Below are positions 22,508 to 32,190 of a stretch of DNA of 64,000 nucleotides, piece by piece (positions within the stretch are counted from its first letter, which is position 1; every line of letters begins with the position of its first letter). The notes under the pieces are model-generated. The model ran no database searches, was not told the origin of the DNA, and worked only from the letters and a program-made list of their open reading frames with translations. Location: assembly GCA_030340625.1 (NCBI GenBank), contig JAOPHQ010001135.1, positions 411,501 through 475,500 on the forward strand. Reading direction: 5' to 3'. The translations under genes and the position numbers were made by a program. Source of the stretch: Merluccius polli. Its lineage: Eukaryota; Chordata; Actinopteri; Gadiformes; Merlucciidae.

Positions 22508-22665
22508 TCGGGCGGACTGTGCGCGTACTGTGCGCGTACTGTGAGCCACACGGACTCCACATGCACTGTCCGCGGACGTTTGAGGATCATAGTCGAGTGT
22601 ACGGTGTCACCGAGCAGTCTATTGCGTGACACTGAGTATGTGGAGTCCGCGCAGTCGTAAAAATT
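22508..22665. repeat. Palindromic leader upstream of the TA-element gene
   Basis: 'tgtgcgcgtac' stands twice in tandem (about 22516-22538). 'cacacggactccacatg' (about 22547) pairs with 'tatgtggagtccgcgc' (about 22637) as an inverted repeat. It ends just before the ATG and is GC-rich against an AT-rich background, so a promoter or regulatory hairpin is possible. Confidence 0.55.
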
Positions 22666-22670
22666 GAGCT

Positions 22671-25118
22671 TTGTGCAGGCGGGACCCGGGTTTAAATTCA
22701 TATTGTGTTGAGTTAGGCAGTAGTAAAATGGCTCATGTTAAGACAAGGACAAAATCAAGCTCTCATTTGAGTATTTTTGTCGGCAACGGCCAGGAGCTGT
22801 TGGTGTCTGAACTGCCAACTGTGAGGGATATCCTGAGGTATGGCATCTACTTGAGGGAAAAATGTGAAGATGACCGGAGGAACTACCCAGTGGATCAGCT
22901 GGTGGGTGACATCTACCCTGCTCTGATTGGTCAGTGGAGAAAAGCTAATGCTCTTTTCAAGCCACCTGTTATTAATGAAAAGGTGACCATCATGTCCAAG
23001 CTCAAGGACGTCTGGAATCAGGCAGTGAAGTTTTCTCTTGGGAAGGGCAAACTTGATGCAAAAGAGAGGTTCATGCTCAAGTTGGACAAGTTATTTGATA
23101 TTTTGACTTGCAAGTGTCAGATAACCAATTGTGAGGAAGAAGGCTGTGAGGGCTGTGTGAACCAAGCCCACATTAACTGTTCCTGCAGCAGAGAGAAAAA
23201 GATTCCTGTTAAGGAGCTTGCCTACATCAAGGGCCAGAAAGAGAAGGTTGGAAGTAAAGGTCCCCACCAAATGGGGGGCCCTGATCTGCCAGAACACAAG
23301 AGACAGGTGAAGAAATTGGAAAGACAGGGGATGGAGAAGAAGGGAGAGGAAAGGAGAAGGAGCAAGGGGGAAAGTTCTGCAGCAGCAGAGAAGGTAGCCA
23401 AGAAGGACATAGAGAGATTTTTAGCAGATGGTGATGAGGATCTGGAAGTGGAGAGAAGTGGTGCTGAAGATGAGTTTGTCCCTGAAACTGACCCTGAACC
23501 TGCAGCTTCAGTTAAAGTACAGAAAAACTATGATGAGATTCCAAACATAGCCCTTGCCAGTGTGAGGTATGGCATAGGGCTGAGGCCAACTGCAGCCATA
23601 GCAACTGCAGCCCTGATTGATGCGGGAATCATCACAGAAGACGACACAAGTAAAGTGATTGATAAGAACAAGGTCAAGAGAGCACAGGAGAAGTTGATGA
23701 GAGAGCTGGGAGAAGAGTTTGAGGAAAAGTGCAGGGAGGAAGGTGGGATCTCCTGTATCCTCTTTGATGGGCGGATTGACCTGACCAATGTGATGATGGA
23801 GGCTGAGGGCAGTGTCCAGTCTTTTCCTGCAAAGATCAAGGAAGAACACTATAGTGTCGTTAGTGAGCCAGGCAGCAACTATCTGTTCCACTTCACCCCA
23901 GAGAAAGCAAGTAAAGAGGAGCCACATGCAGAGAAGATTGCTAAGGTCCTGTTTGCCTGGCTGAAAGAGCGGGGTTTCGATAAGACCTTGTGGGCCATTG
24001 GAGGAGACTCAACGAATGTCAACACTGGTGTGAAAGCTGGAGTCATGCGCAAGCTGGAGCTGCACATTGGGAGAAAGCTGGTCTGGTTGGTGTGCAACCT
24101 GCACACTGGTGAACTTCCTCTACGCCATCTCATTGTTGCCCTTGATGGCCCTACTCTGTCAGACAACAAATTATCTGGGACAATAGGAAAACTCCTTGAT
24201 TCTGTTACAGAATTGGATATCAATCCAAACTTCCCCCAGATCTCTGTTGGCCCACCACTGATCAAGCTGTCTGACAAGGTCATTCAAGATCTCTCAACTG
24301 ATCAACACTATGGGTATAAAATTGTCTGTGCAGTCAGGGATGGAGTGCTTCCTGCAAGGATAGCTCTGTTGGAGATAGGACCAGTGAACCACAGCCGTTG
24401 GCTCACCACAGCGAACAGACTTCTCAGGCTCTGGGTGTCAAAGCACGGACTTAAAGGAAAGAACCTGAAGAATCTGCGATTCATTGTGGAATTTATCATT
24501 GGAGTGTACTATCCATGTTGGTTCAAAGTGAAGGTCAATCACTCCTGGATTGAAGGGCCTAGGCACATCCTGTTTCAGCTGGACTGCCTCAAATCCCAGA
24601 GGAAGGAGGTGCTGGACATTGTGATGCCAACTGTGAAAAGATCTGCTTGGTATGCCCACAGTGAAGCCCTCATCCAGACACTGTTGTGCTCTGAGGATCA
24701 GAAGGAGAGGATTGAGGGGGTGGAGAGAATCCTGGCTATCAGGGGAGATGGGGACCCAGACACTCAGTTGGGGGACTCCTCTGTCAGGACCAGAAGGACA
24801 CCGGACATCAACTGTGATGCTTCAACCATTGGTGACTTGATCAGCTGGTCAGAGGGTGTATCAGAAACATCACTCACCTGCTCTCTAAGCACTTCAGAGG
24901 TGAAGAACTTCATCAACACCCCCATGAAGGTGCCCAACTGGCCTTGCCACACACAGAGCATTGAAAGGGTTGTGAAAATGGTGACTGAGGCTTCTGCCAA
25001 ATACTTCTCACAGGAAAAGAGAGATGGAGGGATCAGGGCTCAAGAGACCAGCAGGAGACTGATGTCCAAAAATGAATCAAAGCAGGACTTGTGCAACCTG
25101 ACAATGTTCATGCATTAA
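22671..25118 (+). CDS. Intact candidate transposase of the TA element
   Basis: An uninterrupted 815-codon frame. The better start is probably ATG 22728 (MAHVKTRTK, context 'aaaatgg'), giving 796 residues. Parts in order, numbered from 22671: a helical N-terminus; a Cys/His cluster 'CKCQITNCEEEGCEGC...CSCS' near residues 147-171; a very basic, charged stretch about 185-245; an acidic patch about 255-275; then a candidate RNase H-like catalytic core with 'LFDGRID' (near 364), 'AIGGDSTNVN' (near 443), 'CNLHTGEL' (C-x-x-H, near 475) and 'WPCHTQSIERVV' near residues 761-772. D...D...CxxH...E resembles the layout of hAT- or MULE-like transposases, but the motifs are not theirs. The AATAAA at 25125-25130 follows the stop closely. 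The function as transposase is inferred from the enclosing TIRs. Confidence 0.75.
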   Translation: MCRRDPGLNSYCVELGSSKMAHVKTRTKSSSHLSIFVGNGQELLVSELPTVRDILRYGIYLREKCEDDRRNYPVDQLVGDIYPALIGQWRKANALFKPPVINEKVTIMSKLKDVWNQAVKFSLGKGKLDAKERFMLKLDKLFDILTCKCQITNCEEEGCEGCVNQAHINCSCSREKKIPVKELAYIKGQKEKVGSKGPHQMGGPDLPEHKRQVKKLERQGMEKKGEERRRSKGESSAAAEKVAKKDIERFLADGDEDLEVERSGAEDEFVPETDPEPAASVKVQKNYDEIPNIALASVRYGIGLRPTAAIATAALIDAGIITEDDTSKVIDKNKVKRAQEKLMRELGEEFEEKCREEGGISCILFDGRIDLTNVMMEAEGSVQSFPAKIKEEHYSVVSEPGSNYLFHFTPEKASKEEPHAEKIAKVLFAWLKERGFDKTLWAIGGDSTNVNTGVKAGVMRKLELHIGRKLVWLVCNLHTGELPLRHLIVALDGPTLSDNKLSGTIGKLLDSVTELDINPNFPQISVGPPLIKLSDKVIQDLSTDQHYGYKIVCAVRDGVLPARIALLEIGPVNHSRWLTTANRLLRLWVSKHGLKGKNLKNLRFIVEFIIGVYYPCWFKVKVNHSWIEGPRHILFQLDCLKSQRKEVLDIVMPTVKRSAWYAHSEALIQTLLCSEDQKERIEGVERILAIRGDGDPDTQLGDSSVRTRRTPDINCDASTIGDLISWSEGVSETSLTCSLSTSEVKNFINTPMKVPNWPCHTQSIERVVKMVTEASAKYFSQEKRDGGIRAQETSRRLMSKNESKQDLCNLTMFMH

Positions 25119-25367
25119 CCTGTTAATAAAAAAATGGAAATTTGAATTGGATTTGTCCATTAATTTCCCTAACATCTTCTTATATCTTACAAAGGGTTTC
25201 GAAAGGGTAGAATTAGTTATTTAAATACAAAATTGATGTAGGTTAGAGTTATCCAATTAAAAAAATTAACTCATATTTGAATTCCTCATTAAAAAATACA
25301 TAATTTAGACACCCCTCATGTTAGGATTTCCTTTATATTCAAGTTTTCACATAAGTATGGCCCGCCC

Positions 25368-26100
25368 TACCCCCACATGCTTGCAGCCCACCAATACATG
25401 AAGATCATTCCACATCATTCGACATACATCCATGCCCGGACAGAGTTTTTTAAGTTCATATTTGTTGATTAATATTGTGTAATGTTTGTTTTGCTTTATT
25501 ACTGCGTGAATTTTAATGTGATATGCATGAATGGGAGGGTTCAAAACTTAGAAAGTATTTCACATTTGGTAATCTTTTTATCCTAACATCTACAGGTTGA
25601 AAGCCCTGTCAAAAGTTCAGGTTGAGAATCCTGACGACCTTCAGGTTGAGAGCCCTGACAAACTTAACGGGTTGAAAGCCCTGATTAAGAAATGGTTTTT
25701 CTGATAACCAAATGTGATGCTGTAGGTTCATCTAGCGGTCCGGCATATAGTCGAATTTGAATAAACACGAGGGGATACAAGGTACTAAATTGGTAGTTTT
25801 TTGGGACTTTGGAGGTCCCAAAAAAGGGGGGAAGAATGAGAGACATGTATAAAAGTACCCTGTGACCCTTAAAAAATTTTAATGATAAAACGTAACTACA
25901 GTCTTGCCAGGACGCTATATGAATCTAATAAGTGTGGGGAAGGTTCTGAATTTTAACTTTTTTCGAATTTAACATTTTCTGCCGCTGAATAAAAAGGGAT
26001 GATGCATAACCCATGGAGTTATGCCCCGCAAGAGGCATTATGGTCCCATTATTACGGTAATTTTTGTGGTCTCATGTTTTGATGAGACCAATAGAGGGAT
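25368..26100 (+). other. ERV-like 3' internal region
   Basis: This is non-coding sequence resuming after the TA element. A degenerate ~25 bp unit with 'caggttgagagccctgac' occurs about four times between 25592 and 25690. A purine-rich 'agagggat' directly precedes the 3' LTR and would be the polypurine tract. Confidence 0.55.
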
Positions 26101-26267
26101 TGAAGGTATGGTTATATGTTAGATCTATCAGATGACCAATGAATTGGGTCACACTAACCTCGGGGCCTTTCTGCTGAAGTAAGACAGAATCATGACGAGT
26201 ACATTGTTGGTGACATGTGCAGAATACATGGTGATAAACATATGATAGTAAAGAACAGGCAGGCTTG
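26101..26267 (+). repeat. ERV-like 3' LTR, first part
   Basis: Matches 17969-18135 without a difference that I can see. It is cut by Gypsy B after CTTG and continues at 35116. Confidence 0.93.
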
Positions 26268-27476
26268 TGTAACCCCTCTTTACCTTATGAGGTTACAGGT
26301 ATATTTGAGTTTCGGTTTCAATTCAGTTGGACCAGTTACCAGGATTCCAGGTTAACGCTCATGGAGCCCAGGATGGAACATCAACATTGACCACACTCAC
26401 ACAAAATATAGTTTCAAAACTGTATTGTAACAACAATTATAACATGGAAAATAATAAAATGCGCGCAAAATAAAATAGAAATATAAAGAAATGTCTTTAT
26501 GGTCTTCTCTTCGTTATGAGCTCAGTTTATATTGTTGGGGCCCTTTGATCTTTGTGTTTCCTACCACACCGCAGGTTTGGGAGGTAGTTCAGTTGACTCT
26601 GTTCCTTAGTTCCGGCTCGCCATCTTGTTATCTCCAGCGGATGTCTGGAAGGCGCCTGGTGGCTATCCAGTGCTGGTCTCCTATCTATTGTCGACTACCG
26701 GTGTCGCTGATGTCCCCTCGACATCGAGCATCACCAATTCAATTCCTTCACAAAAACCTGACCTGTAGAACAGGCCACATTCATACATCTCAGTAAATTA
26801 CAACAGGCCATTGTTTCAGTTAAAATAAATAATAACATAAATATGACCTATATATTAATTTAAATCAATCAACAAAAATATATTATCCACATAGGTCTCA
26901 CTTTACCAGTGAATGAAATAAACTCAAATAACTCAAAATAGCCTTTCAGCATCAATTGTCCGAATTAAATAATGAATCCCCCGTTTTCTCTCCTTCCATA
27001 CAATGACTCGAGTTCAATGCTAATTCGCCTTGGTCGCTACACTAGCGGCTAACGCACGAGGTTTCAATTTAGCCGTTAGCGAAAAGTTAGCACTGACGCA
27101 CACACCTCCACTCGACGCTCCCCACATTCAAAAGACACATTAAACTCACCGCCGAGCGGGCAACATCAACCGTGGACTGTTGAATCAGCTCGCGGTGTTT
27201 TCCAACTTCTTCTAGATACTTTTAACTACTTTAACTCTATATTTTTCAATCGTGCAACCGAACGGTGCGTTCGCTCCTCTCCCCACTAATTATCACGCAG
27301 TTATGCGCACCTGCAACGCCGCTTCACCGTGACGTCATGACGCACGTCTCTCTGCTCTGTCCGACGCAGTTAACCCCATAAATGCCAGCTATCGCTCACA
27401 CATTCATACAAAGTAATAGCGGACTTTTACTCTTTCTTCTTTTAACTTTTTCACAGCTTATGAAGCCTGGGCTACA
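26268..27476 (-). repeat. Gypsy B 3' LTR (minus-strand sense)
   Basis: 1209 bp, matching 33903-35111. A 101-codon plus-strand frame is present in both copies, but it is a by-product of the LTR and antisense to the element. Confidence 0.95.
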
Positions 27477-30421
27477 CTCTCCCCCCCTGAGCTCATGCCC
27501 GTCCCGGGACATGGCAAGGGTTGCGTAGTTACTACCTGGGAAGTTGAGGAAGAGGAGCCTACAAAGTTCTCACTCAAAGTAGTTTCAACAACTGTTGATA
27601 AGCCACGAAGAAACGACTGCATCATAGCTAACAATGGGCTACCTAGTTCTGTGTATGTGAGTCGATTAGGTTGGCCCTTAGTCCGAGTTGAATGTCGACC
27701 AGAACTAACCTGTTCTTGCTCTTGTGTATCAGATGTACATGTACCTACTGTCTGATTGTCACCAGTGTCACATGGAACGTCTGGAGATTTGTCACATTGT
27801 GTGTTAGTACAGTCATTTTCAGTAAAACCCATTGGTTCAGCCGTTGCGGCTATGTCAGTAGTCGAATGTGCAATGTCACTTGGCTGACTATCAGCCTGGT
27901 CAAGTACCAGAGAGGCGTCTGTAGTACAGTCAAGCCTAAAAGGTTGTTTGTCAATCTCAGGTAAATAATCAACACGCTGAACACTTGGAGTACTCTCAAC
28001 AAGATGATCAAGTGGAAGTATCTGACATTGTGCATCTTGCTCAGGGGATATCCCTGGATTAAACTGAGCTGTGTTCTGAAAAGTTGGGACCTGAACACTT
28101 GAAGGATCCCTGAACCAGTAGATAGGAATCATTTCATCTTCCTCCTCGTCCGAGGGGATTGTTTCATCTGGGGAAGGATTTGCACGAGTCGACGGCCTAC
28201 GCTTCCCGGACTGTGGGACAGGATGGCTGTCCTCTGTCGGTAAGTAGCCACACGGAAGTAGTAAGTCCCTATGTAATGTCCTTAAAGGACCTTCACGGTT
28301 CTCAGGCTTCACTGTGTACACTGGGAGTGTTCCAGCTCTGCTTACCACAACATGGACAGTTGCTTCCCATTTATCAGAAATTTTGTGCTTTCCCCGTAAG
28401 CGGACATTTCTGATGAGAACTCTGTCTCCAACATCCAAGTCCGAAGCCGTTACACGCTTGTCATATCTTGTTTTGTTTCGACTTGCTGTTTTTGCAGCAT
28501 TTGTTGTTGCCATTTTGTAGCTTTCCTGAAGACGAGACTTGAGAGTCTGAACATACTGAGAGTGCGACGTGTGCTGACCACCCTGCACGGGCAAACCAAA
28601 AGCGAGATCGACTGGTAAGCGAGGCTGGCGGCCGAACATGAGTTCGTATGGCGTGAACCCCGTCACCTCGTTCCTCGTACAATTGTACGCGTGAACTAGC
28701 GGTTTTACAAACTCACGCCACCGAGACTTCTCTTGATTCCCCAGGGTACCTAGCATGTTCAATAAGGTGCGATTGAACCGCTCAACAGGGTTCCCACGAG
28801 GGTGGTACGGAGTTGTCCTCACCTTATGTATGCCAGCTACTCGGCAAAGTTCCTTGATCATGTGGGACTCGAAATCAGGTCCCTGATCACTGTGGAGTCT
28901 TTCCGGGAACCCGTAATGTACAATGAAATTGTCCCACAGACACTTCGCCACAGTTCGGGCCTTTTGGTTGGGCGTTGGTATGGCAACCGCGAACTTCGTA
29001 AAGTGATCTGTGATGACAAGGATGTCTTTTGTTCCACTACTGTCGGGTTCCAAAGAAAGGAAATCCATGCAAAGTAACTCAAGAGGTCTCGTGGTGTTGA
29101 TATTGACCAACGGTGCCGCTTTCTCTGGCAATGCCTTTCGGCGCACACATCTGCCACATGTTTTCACCTTCTTTTCAACATCTAAAGCCATCTTTGGCCA
29201 AAAGAACCTTGTTCTGGCAAGATCTAAGGTACGATCAGCACCCATGTGTCCCATGTGATCATGTAAGCTCACCAAGACCATGTCACGGAGCTCAGCTGGC
29301 AAGACCAGCTGATAAGAAGTCTGGGCGCCGACTTGTCGTCTTCGGTAAAGCACATTATTGAGGAGCTCAAGACGCTGTAGCTCTCTCAATAAGAGTGGAA
29401 GTTCTGGGAGTTCGCTCCGTAGCGTGGGAGGTGGCTTCTCCCCACACTCAAGTTGGTAAATAACATGCTTCAAACACTGATCAGCCCTTTGTTTGCTCGC
29501 TAACTCAACTTCAGTTAAGTGAGGGATGAAAGGCAATCCTCCAAGCTGGTCCTCTTTCCCATAGCTGTCAGGTACAGCTCTTGTGGAGGTGGTAAGAGTT
29601 TCGACCAAAGTAGCACCACCATGAACATAAAGATTGTCACTGTAGACAAATTGCCTCTCACAAATGGCTTGAACAACAGCTTGGTCGACAGCATCGATAC
29701 TGTCTGGGTCAGAGAGATGGTCGCGTGTGAACTGACAGATCCGCTCCCTCTCCTTCTGCGACTTGGGATCGTCTGACAGTTCGCCATGAGGTCTGCGCGA
29801 CAGTCCGTCGGCATCTGAGTTCTGTTTTCCCGGTCTGTACACAAGCTTGAATGAAAAGGTAGAGAAGGTTGCAAGCCATCTATAACTCGTTGCGTCGAGT
29901 TTTGCAGTGGTCAAGATATACGTTAATGGGTTATTGTCAGTAACTACAGTGAAGTGATTTCCATAAAGATAGTCACAGAATTTTTCAGCGACTGACCACT
30001 TAAGTGCCAAGAATTCCAGCTTATGGGCTGGGTACCGGCTCTCACTCCGCGATAGCCCCCTGCTCGCATAAGCTATGACCCGGAGCTGACCTTCTTGTTC
30101 TTGATAAAGAACAGCACCAAGGCCGCTGGTGCTAGCATCGGTATGTAGTACATACGGCTTTTGAGGATCGGCGAAGCCCAATACCGGAGCGGTGGTAAGC
30201 GCTTCAATGACCTGCTTAAATGCCTGCTGACAAGCAGGTGTCCAACGACCGCCAAAGGGTGCCTTTGGGTCATGGTAAGTCTGATCAGTTGATGGTTTAA
30301 AATTGGATTTCTTACGTGGAGGTGGGTACCCGGAGGTCAGGCCGTGCAAGGACTTCACGATGTCAGAGTAACCCTTCACAAACCTCCTGTAGTACCCTGC
30401 AAAACCCAAGAATGACCTCAA
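27458..30421 (-). CDS. Gypsy B pol, 3' part: RNase H and integrase
   Basis: 987 codons continuing the RT frame after a single stop. It reads 'SFLGFAGYYRRFVKGY' (RT thumb/connection); RNase H with 'VLHTDASTSGLGAVLY' and 'VTDNNPLTYIL'; an integrase zinc-binding segment with 'HDHMGHMGADRTLDL' and 'CGRCVRRK'; then the DDE core with Asp in 'LCMDFLSLE', Asp in 'HSDQGPDFES' and Glu in 'GNPVERFNRTL'. The long C-terminal tail has no chromodomain, unlike Gypsy A and D. The stop near 27458 lies at the edge of the LTR. All visible catalytic residues are present. Confidence 0.92.
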   Translation of the reverse strand: MRSFLGFAGYYRRFVKGYSDIVKSLHGLTSGYPPPRKKSNFKPSTDQTYHDPKAPFGGRWTPACQQAFKQVIEALTTAPVLGFADPQKPYVLHTDASTSGLGAVLYQEQEGQLRVIAYASRGLSRSESRYPAHKLEFLALKWSVAEKFCDYLYGNHFTVVTDNNPLTYILTTAKLDATSYRWLATFSTFSFKLVYRPGKQNSDADGLSRRPHGELSDDPKSQKERERICQFTRDHLSDPDSIDAVDQAVVQAICERQFVYSDNLYVHGGATLVETLTTSTRAVPDSYGKEDQLGGLPFIPHLTEVELASKQRADQCLKHVIYQLECGEKPPPTLRSELPELPLLLRELQRLELLNNVLYRRRQVGAQTSYQLVLPAELRDMVLVSLHDHMGHMGADRTLDLARTRFFWPKMALDVEKKVKTCGRCVRRKALPEKAAPLVNINTTRPLELLCMDFLSLEPDSSGTKDILVITDHFTKFAVAIPTPNQKARTVAKCLWDNFIVHYGFPERLHSDQGPDFESHMIKELCRVAGIHKVRTTPYHPRGNPVERFNRTLLNMLGTLGNQEKSRWREFVKPLVHAYNCTRNEVTGFTPYELMFGRQPRLPVDLAFGLPVQGGQHTSHSQYVQTLKSRLQESYKMATTNAAKTASRNKTRYDKRVTASDLDVGDRVLIRNVRLRGKHKISDKWEATVHVVVSRAGTLPVYTVKPENREGPLRTLHRDLLLPCGYLPTEDSHPVPQSGKRRPSTRANPSPDETIPSDEEEDEMIPIYWFRDPSSVQVPTFQNTAQFNPGISPEQDAQCQILPLDHLVESTPSVQRVDYLPEIDKQPFRLDCTTDASLVLDQADSQPSDIAHSTTDIAATAEPMGFTENDCTNTQCDKSPDVPCDTGDNQTVGTCTSDTQEQEQVSSGRHSTRTKGQPNRLTYTELGSPLLAMMQSFLRGLSTVVETTLSENFVGSSSSTSQVVTTQPLPCPGTGMSSGGESVAQAS

Positions 30422-30451
30422 TTCTCGCAGGTTTCGGGGGACTGGCCAGGT

Positions 30452-32176
30452 TTAGAGAGAAGCAATCTTCTCTGGGTCAGTTTCAACCCCGTCCCTGGAG
30501 ACGACATGTCCGAGATATCGGACAGATGTCTGAAAGAAAGAACACTTCTCAGGTGAGAGTTTTAGACCAAACTCCTTCAGACGACCAAGAACTTTCATAA
30601 GTCGGGATTCATGCTCCTCCAAGGTCTTTGAGAAGATGATCAGATCGTCTAGGAAAACCAAGACTTCCTGCAAATGCATATCGCCCATGCATTTCTCCAT
30701 TAACCTTTGAAAGGTACTTGGTGCGTTTGTCACACCCTGAGGCATCCTGTTGAACTCCCAAAACCCAAGCGGGCATACGAATGCTGTCTTGGATTTGTCT
30801 TTCTCTTCGACTTCAATCTGGTAATAACCAGACTTCAAATCGAGGACCGAAAACCACTGAGAACCTGAAAGTGCAGAGAAGGTGTCTTCAAGCTTGGGAA
30901 GTGCGTATGCATCCTTTATTGTCTGCAGGTTCAGCTTGCGGTAGTCAATGCAGAGTCTGACAGTACCGTTCTTTTTCTTGACAACCACGATTGGGGACGA
31001 AAAAGGTGACTCAGATTCCCTAATTACCCCAGTTTGTAAGAGCTCTTGGATATGCTTGCGAACAGCTTCAACATCAGCTGGATGTATTGGCCGAGGCCGC
31101 TGCTTGAAAGGAGTCTCATCCGAAAGCTTAATGTGATGTGCCACTTTATCTGTTCGCCCAAAATCCAAGTCGTGTTGCGCAAACACTTCTGGCATGTTAT
31201 GAAGTTTCTCGACAATGCGCTCTTTCCAATCGGGTGGGATAGGCGAATCCCCAAAGTTGAAGTGCAAGTTTGACTTCTGAGATGACTCAGCATCGGCTGG
31301 TTGATTCACTTGCTGTTGGGACAAGACGCTCTGGTAAGTACCGATGTCTGCAAGTTTACACCCTGCAGGGATGATAACATCATGTTCAGATACATTACTA
31401 ACGACGACTGGAAGCTTGAAGGGTCGCTGGTTGGGAAAGTCAACCAAGCAAGACTTCACTATTAACCCGCCAGGCAAAGTAGATGAAGATGAATGCTCAA
31501 CAACAACAGTCTTCTCATTCTGGAAGTCGTTAGCTACAGTGAAACCTTCGATGACAACGGTCTTTCCAGCCGGAACGACCTCTGGTTTCTTTTCTTGTAG
31601 CTTCACCATGCCATGGCTATTGCTAGCCTGTCTGCGTCTGAGTTCAAGGGCCTTGATCACAGCTTGGTAGCCGTAATGGGCTGGCTGATAGTTGGTTGAA
31701 TCACCTTCCGAAAATGTGTCATACAAGACATCCATGGTGTTGGTACCTATAAGCACAAGAGACTGTGAGGTGGCCCTGACATCAGGCACAACCAAAGCAA
31801 GGGTAGGTACCTCGATCGAAACACCAAGCAACGCCTGTGGAAAGACAACTGTCATTTCAATGTAACCTTGGTAGGGCACGGATTGTCCGTTTGCTCCCTC
31901 TACCTCTAGGAGATCGTGCAAGGGTTTGATTTCTTGTTCGGCTAGGTGCTGTTCATAAAATGAATGAGGAACGGTGGTGACCTGTGAACCTGTATCAAGT
32001 AGACAGTTAACTTGTTTACCGTTGATGGTCACTTGAGCTGTACTTCTGGTACCTACCAACCCAGAAGGAAGCTTAAAGGAGTGGTTTCTTTTAGAGTGTT
32101 CTGAGATGGTACACTTTTGAACCTTGTATTTCTTTGAGGAACGTGGTTGCTTCTCTTCAGCCCCTGTCTGCCCCAC
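30452..32176 (-). pseudogene. Gypsy B pol, 5' part: protease and RT, ended by one in-frame stop
   Basis: Entered by -1 frameshift from gag rather than by its own start codon; the frame is open from the slip site near 32200. Protease has 'CLLDTGSQVTTVPHSF'. RT has 'RLCIDYRKLNLQTIKDAY', 'FSVLDLKSGYYQIEV' and the catalytic 'VLVFLDDLIIFS', with Phe instead of Tyr before LDD. It ends '...DPEKIASL' at a TAA (30452-30454), after which the same frame continues straight into 'TWPVPRNLRELRSF'. A single base change is therefore enough to explain the break. I describe the lesion only. Confidence 0.92.
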
Positions 32177-32190
32177 GACAGAGACTGAAT

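Larger units (their letters stand above)
22169..25367 (+). mobile_element. TA-target DNA transposon of unassigned superfamily
   Basis: Both ends begin GGGCGGGCCATACT (the right end reverse complemented), and imperfect inverted similarity continues for about 130 bp, including 'aggggtg', 'aaattatgtatttt' and 'taacctacatcaattt'. A TA dinucleotide flanks each side (22167-22168, 25368-25369), the simplest reading of the TSD. The 3.2 kb interior has one intronless ORF of about 800 codons with no stop. TA targets are used by Tc1/mariner, but the protein shows no Tc1/mariner motif, and I cannot match it to a named superfamily with confidence. Confidence 0.82.

Noticed and set aside
22671..25118. Reading the 815-aa protein as part of the retroviral element (for example env)
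   Set aside because: It is bounded by its own TIRs and TA flanks, has no signal peptide or membrane anchor, and carries zinc-type Cys clusters and candidate catalytic acids.
26491..26796. A 101-codon plus-strand ORF identical to one at 34126-34431
   Set aside because: Both lie inside the Gypsy B LTRs, antisense to the element; identity reflects LTR identity, not protein conservation.
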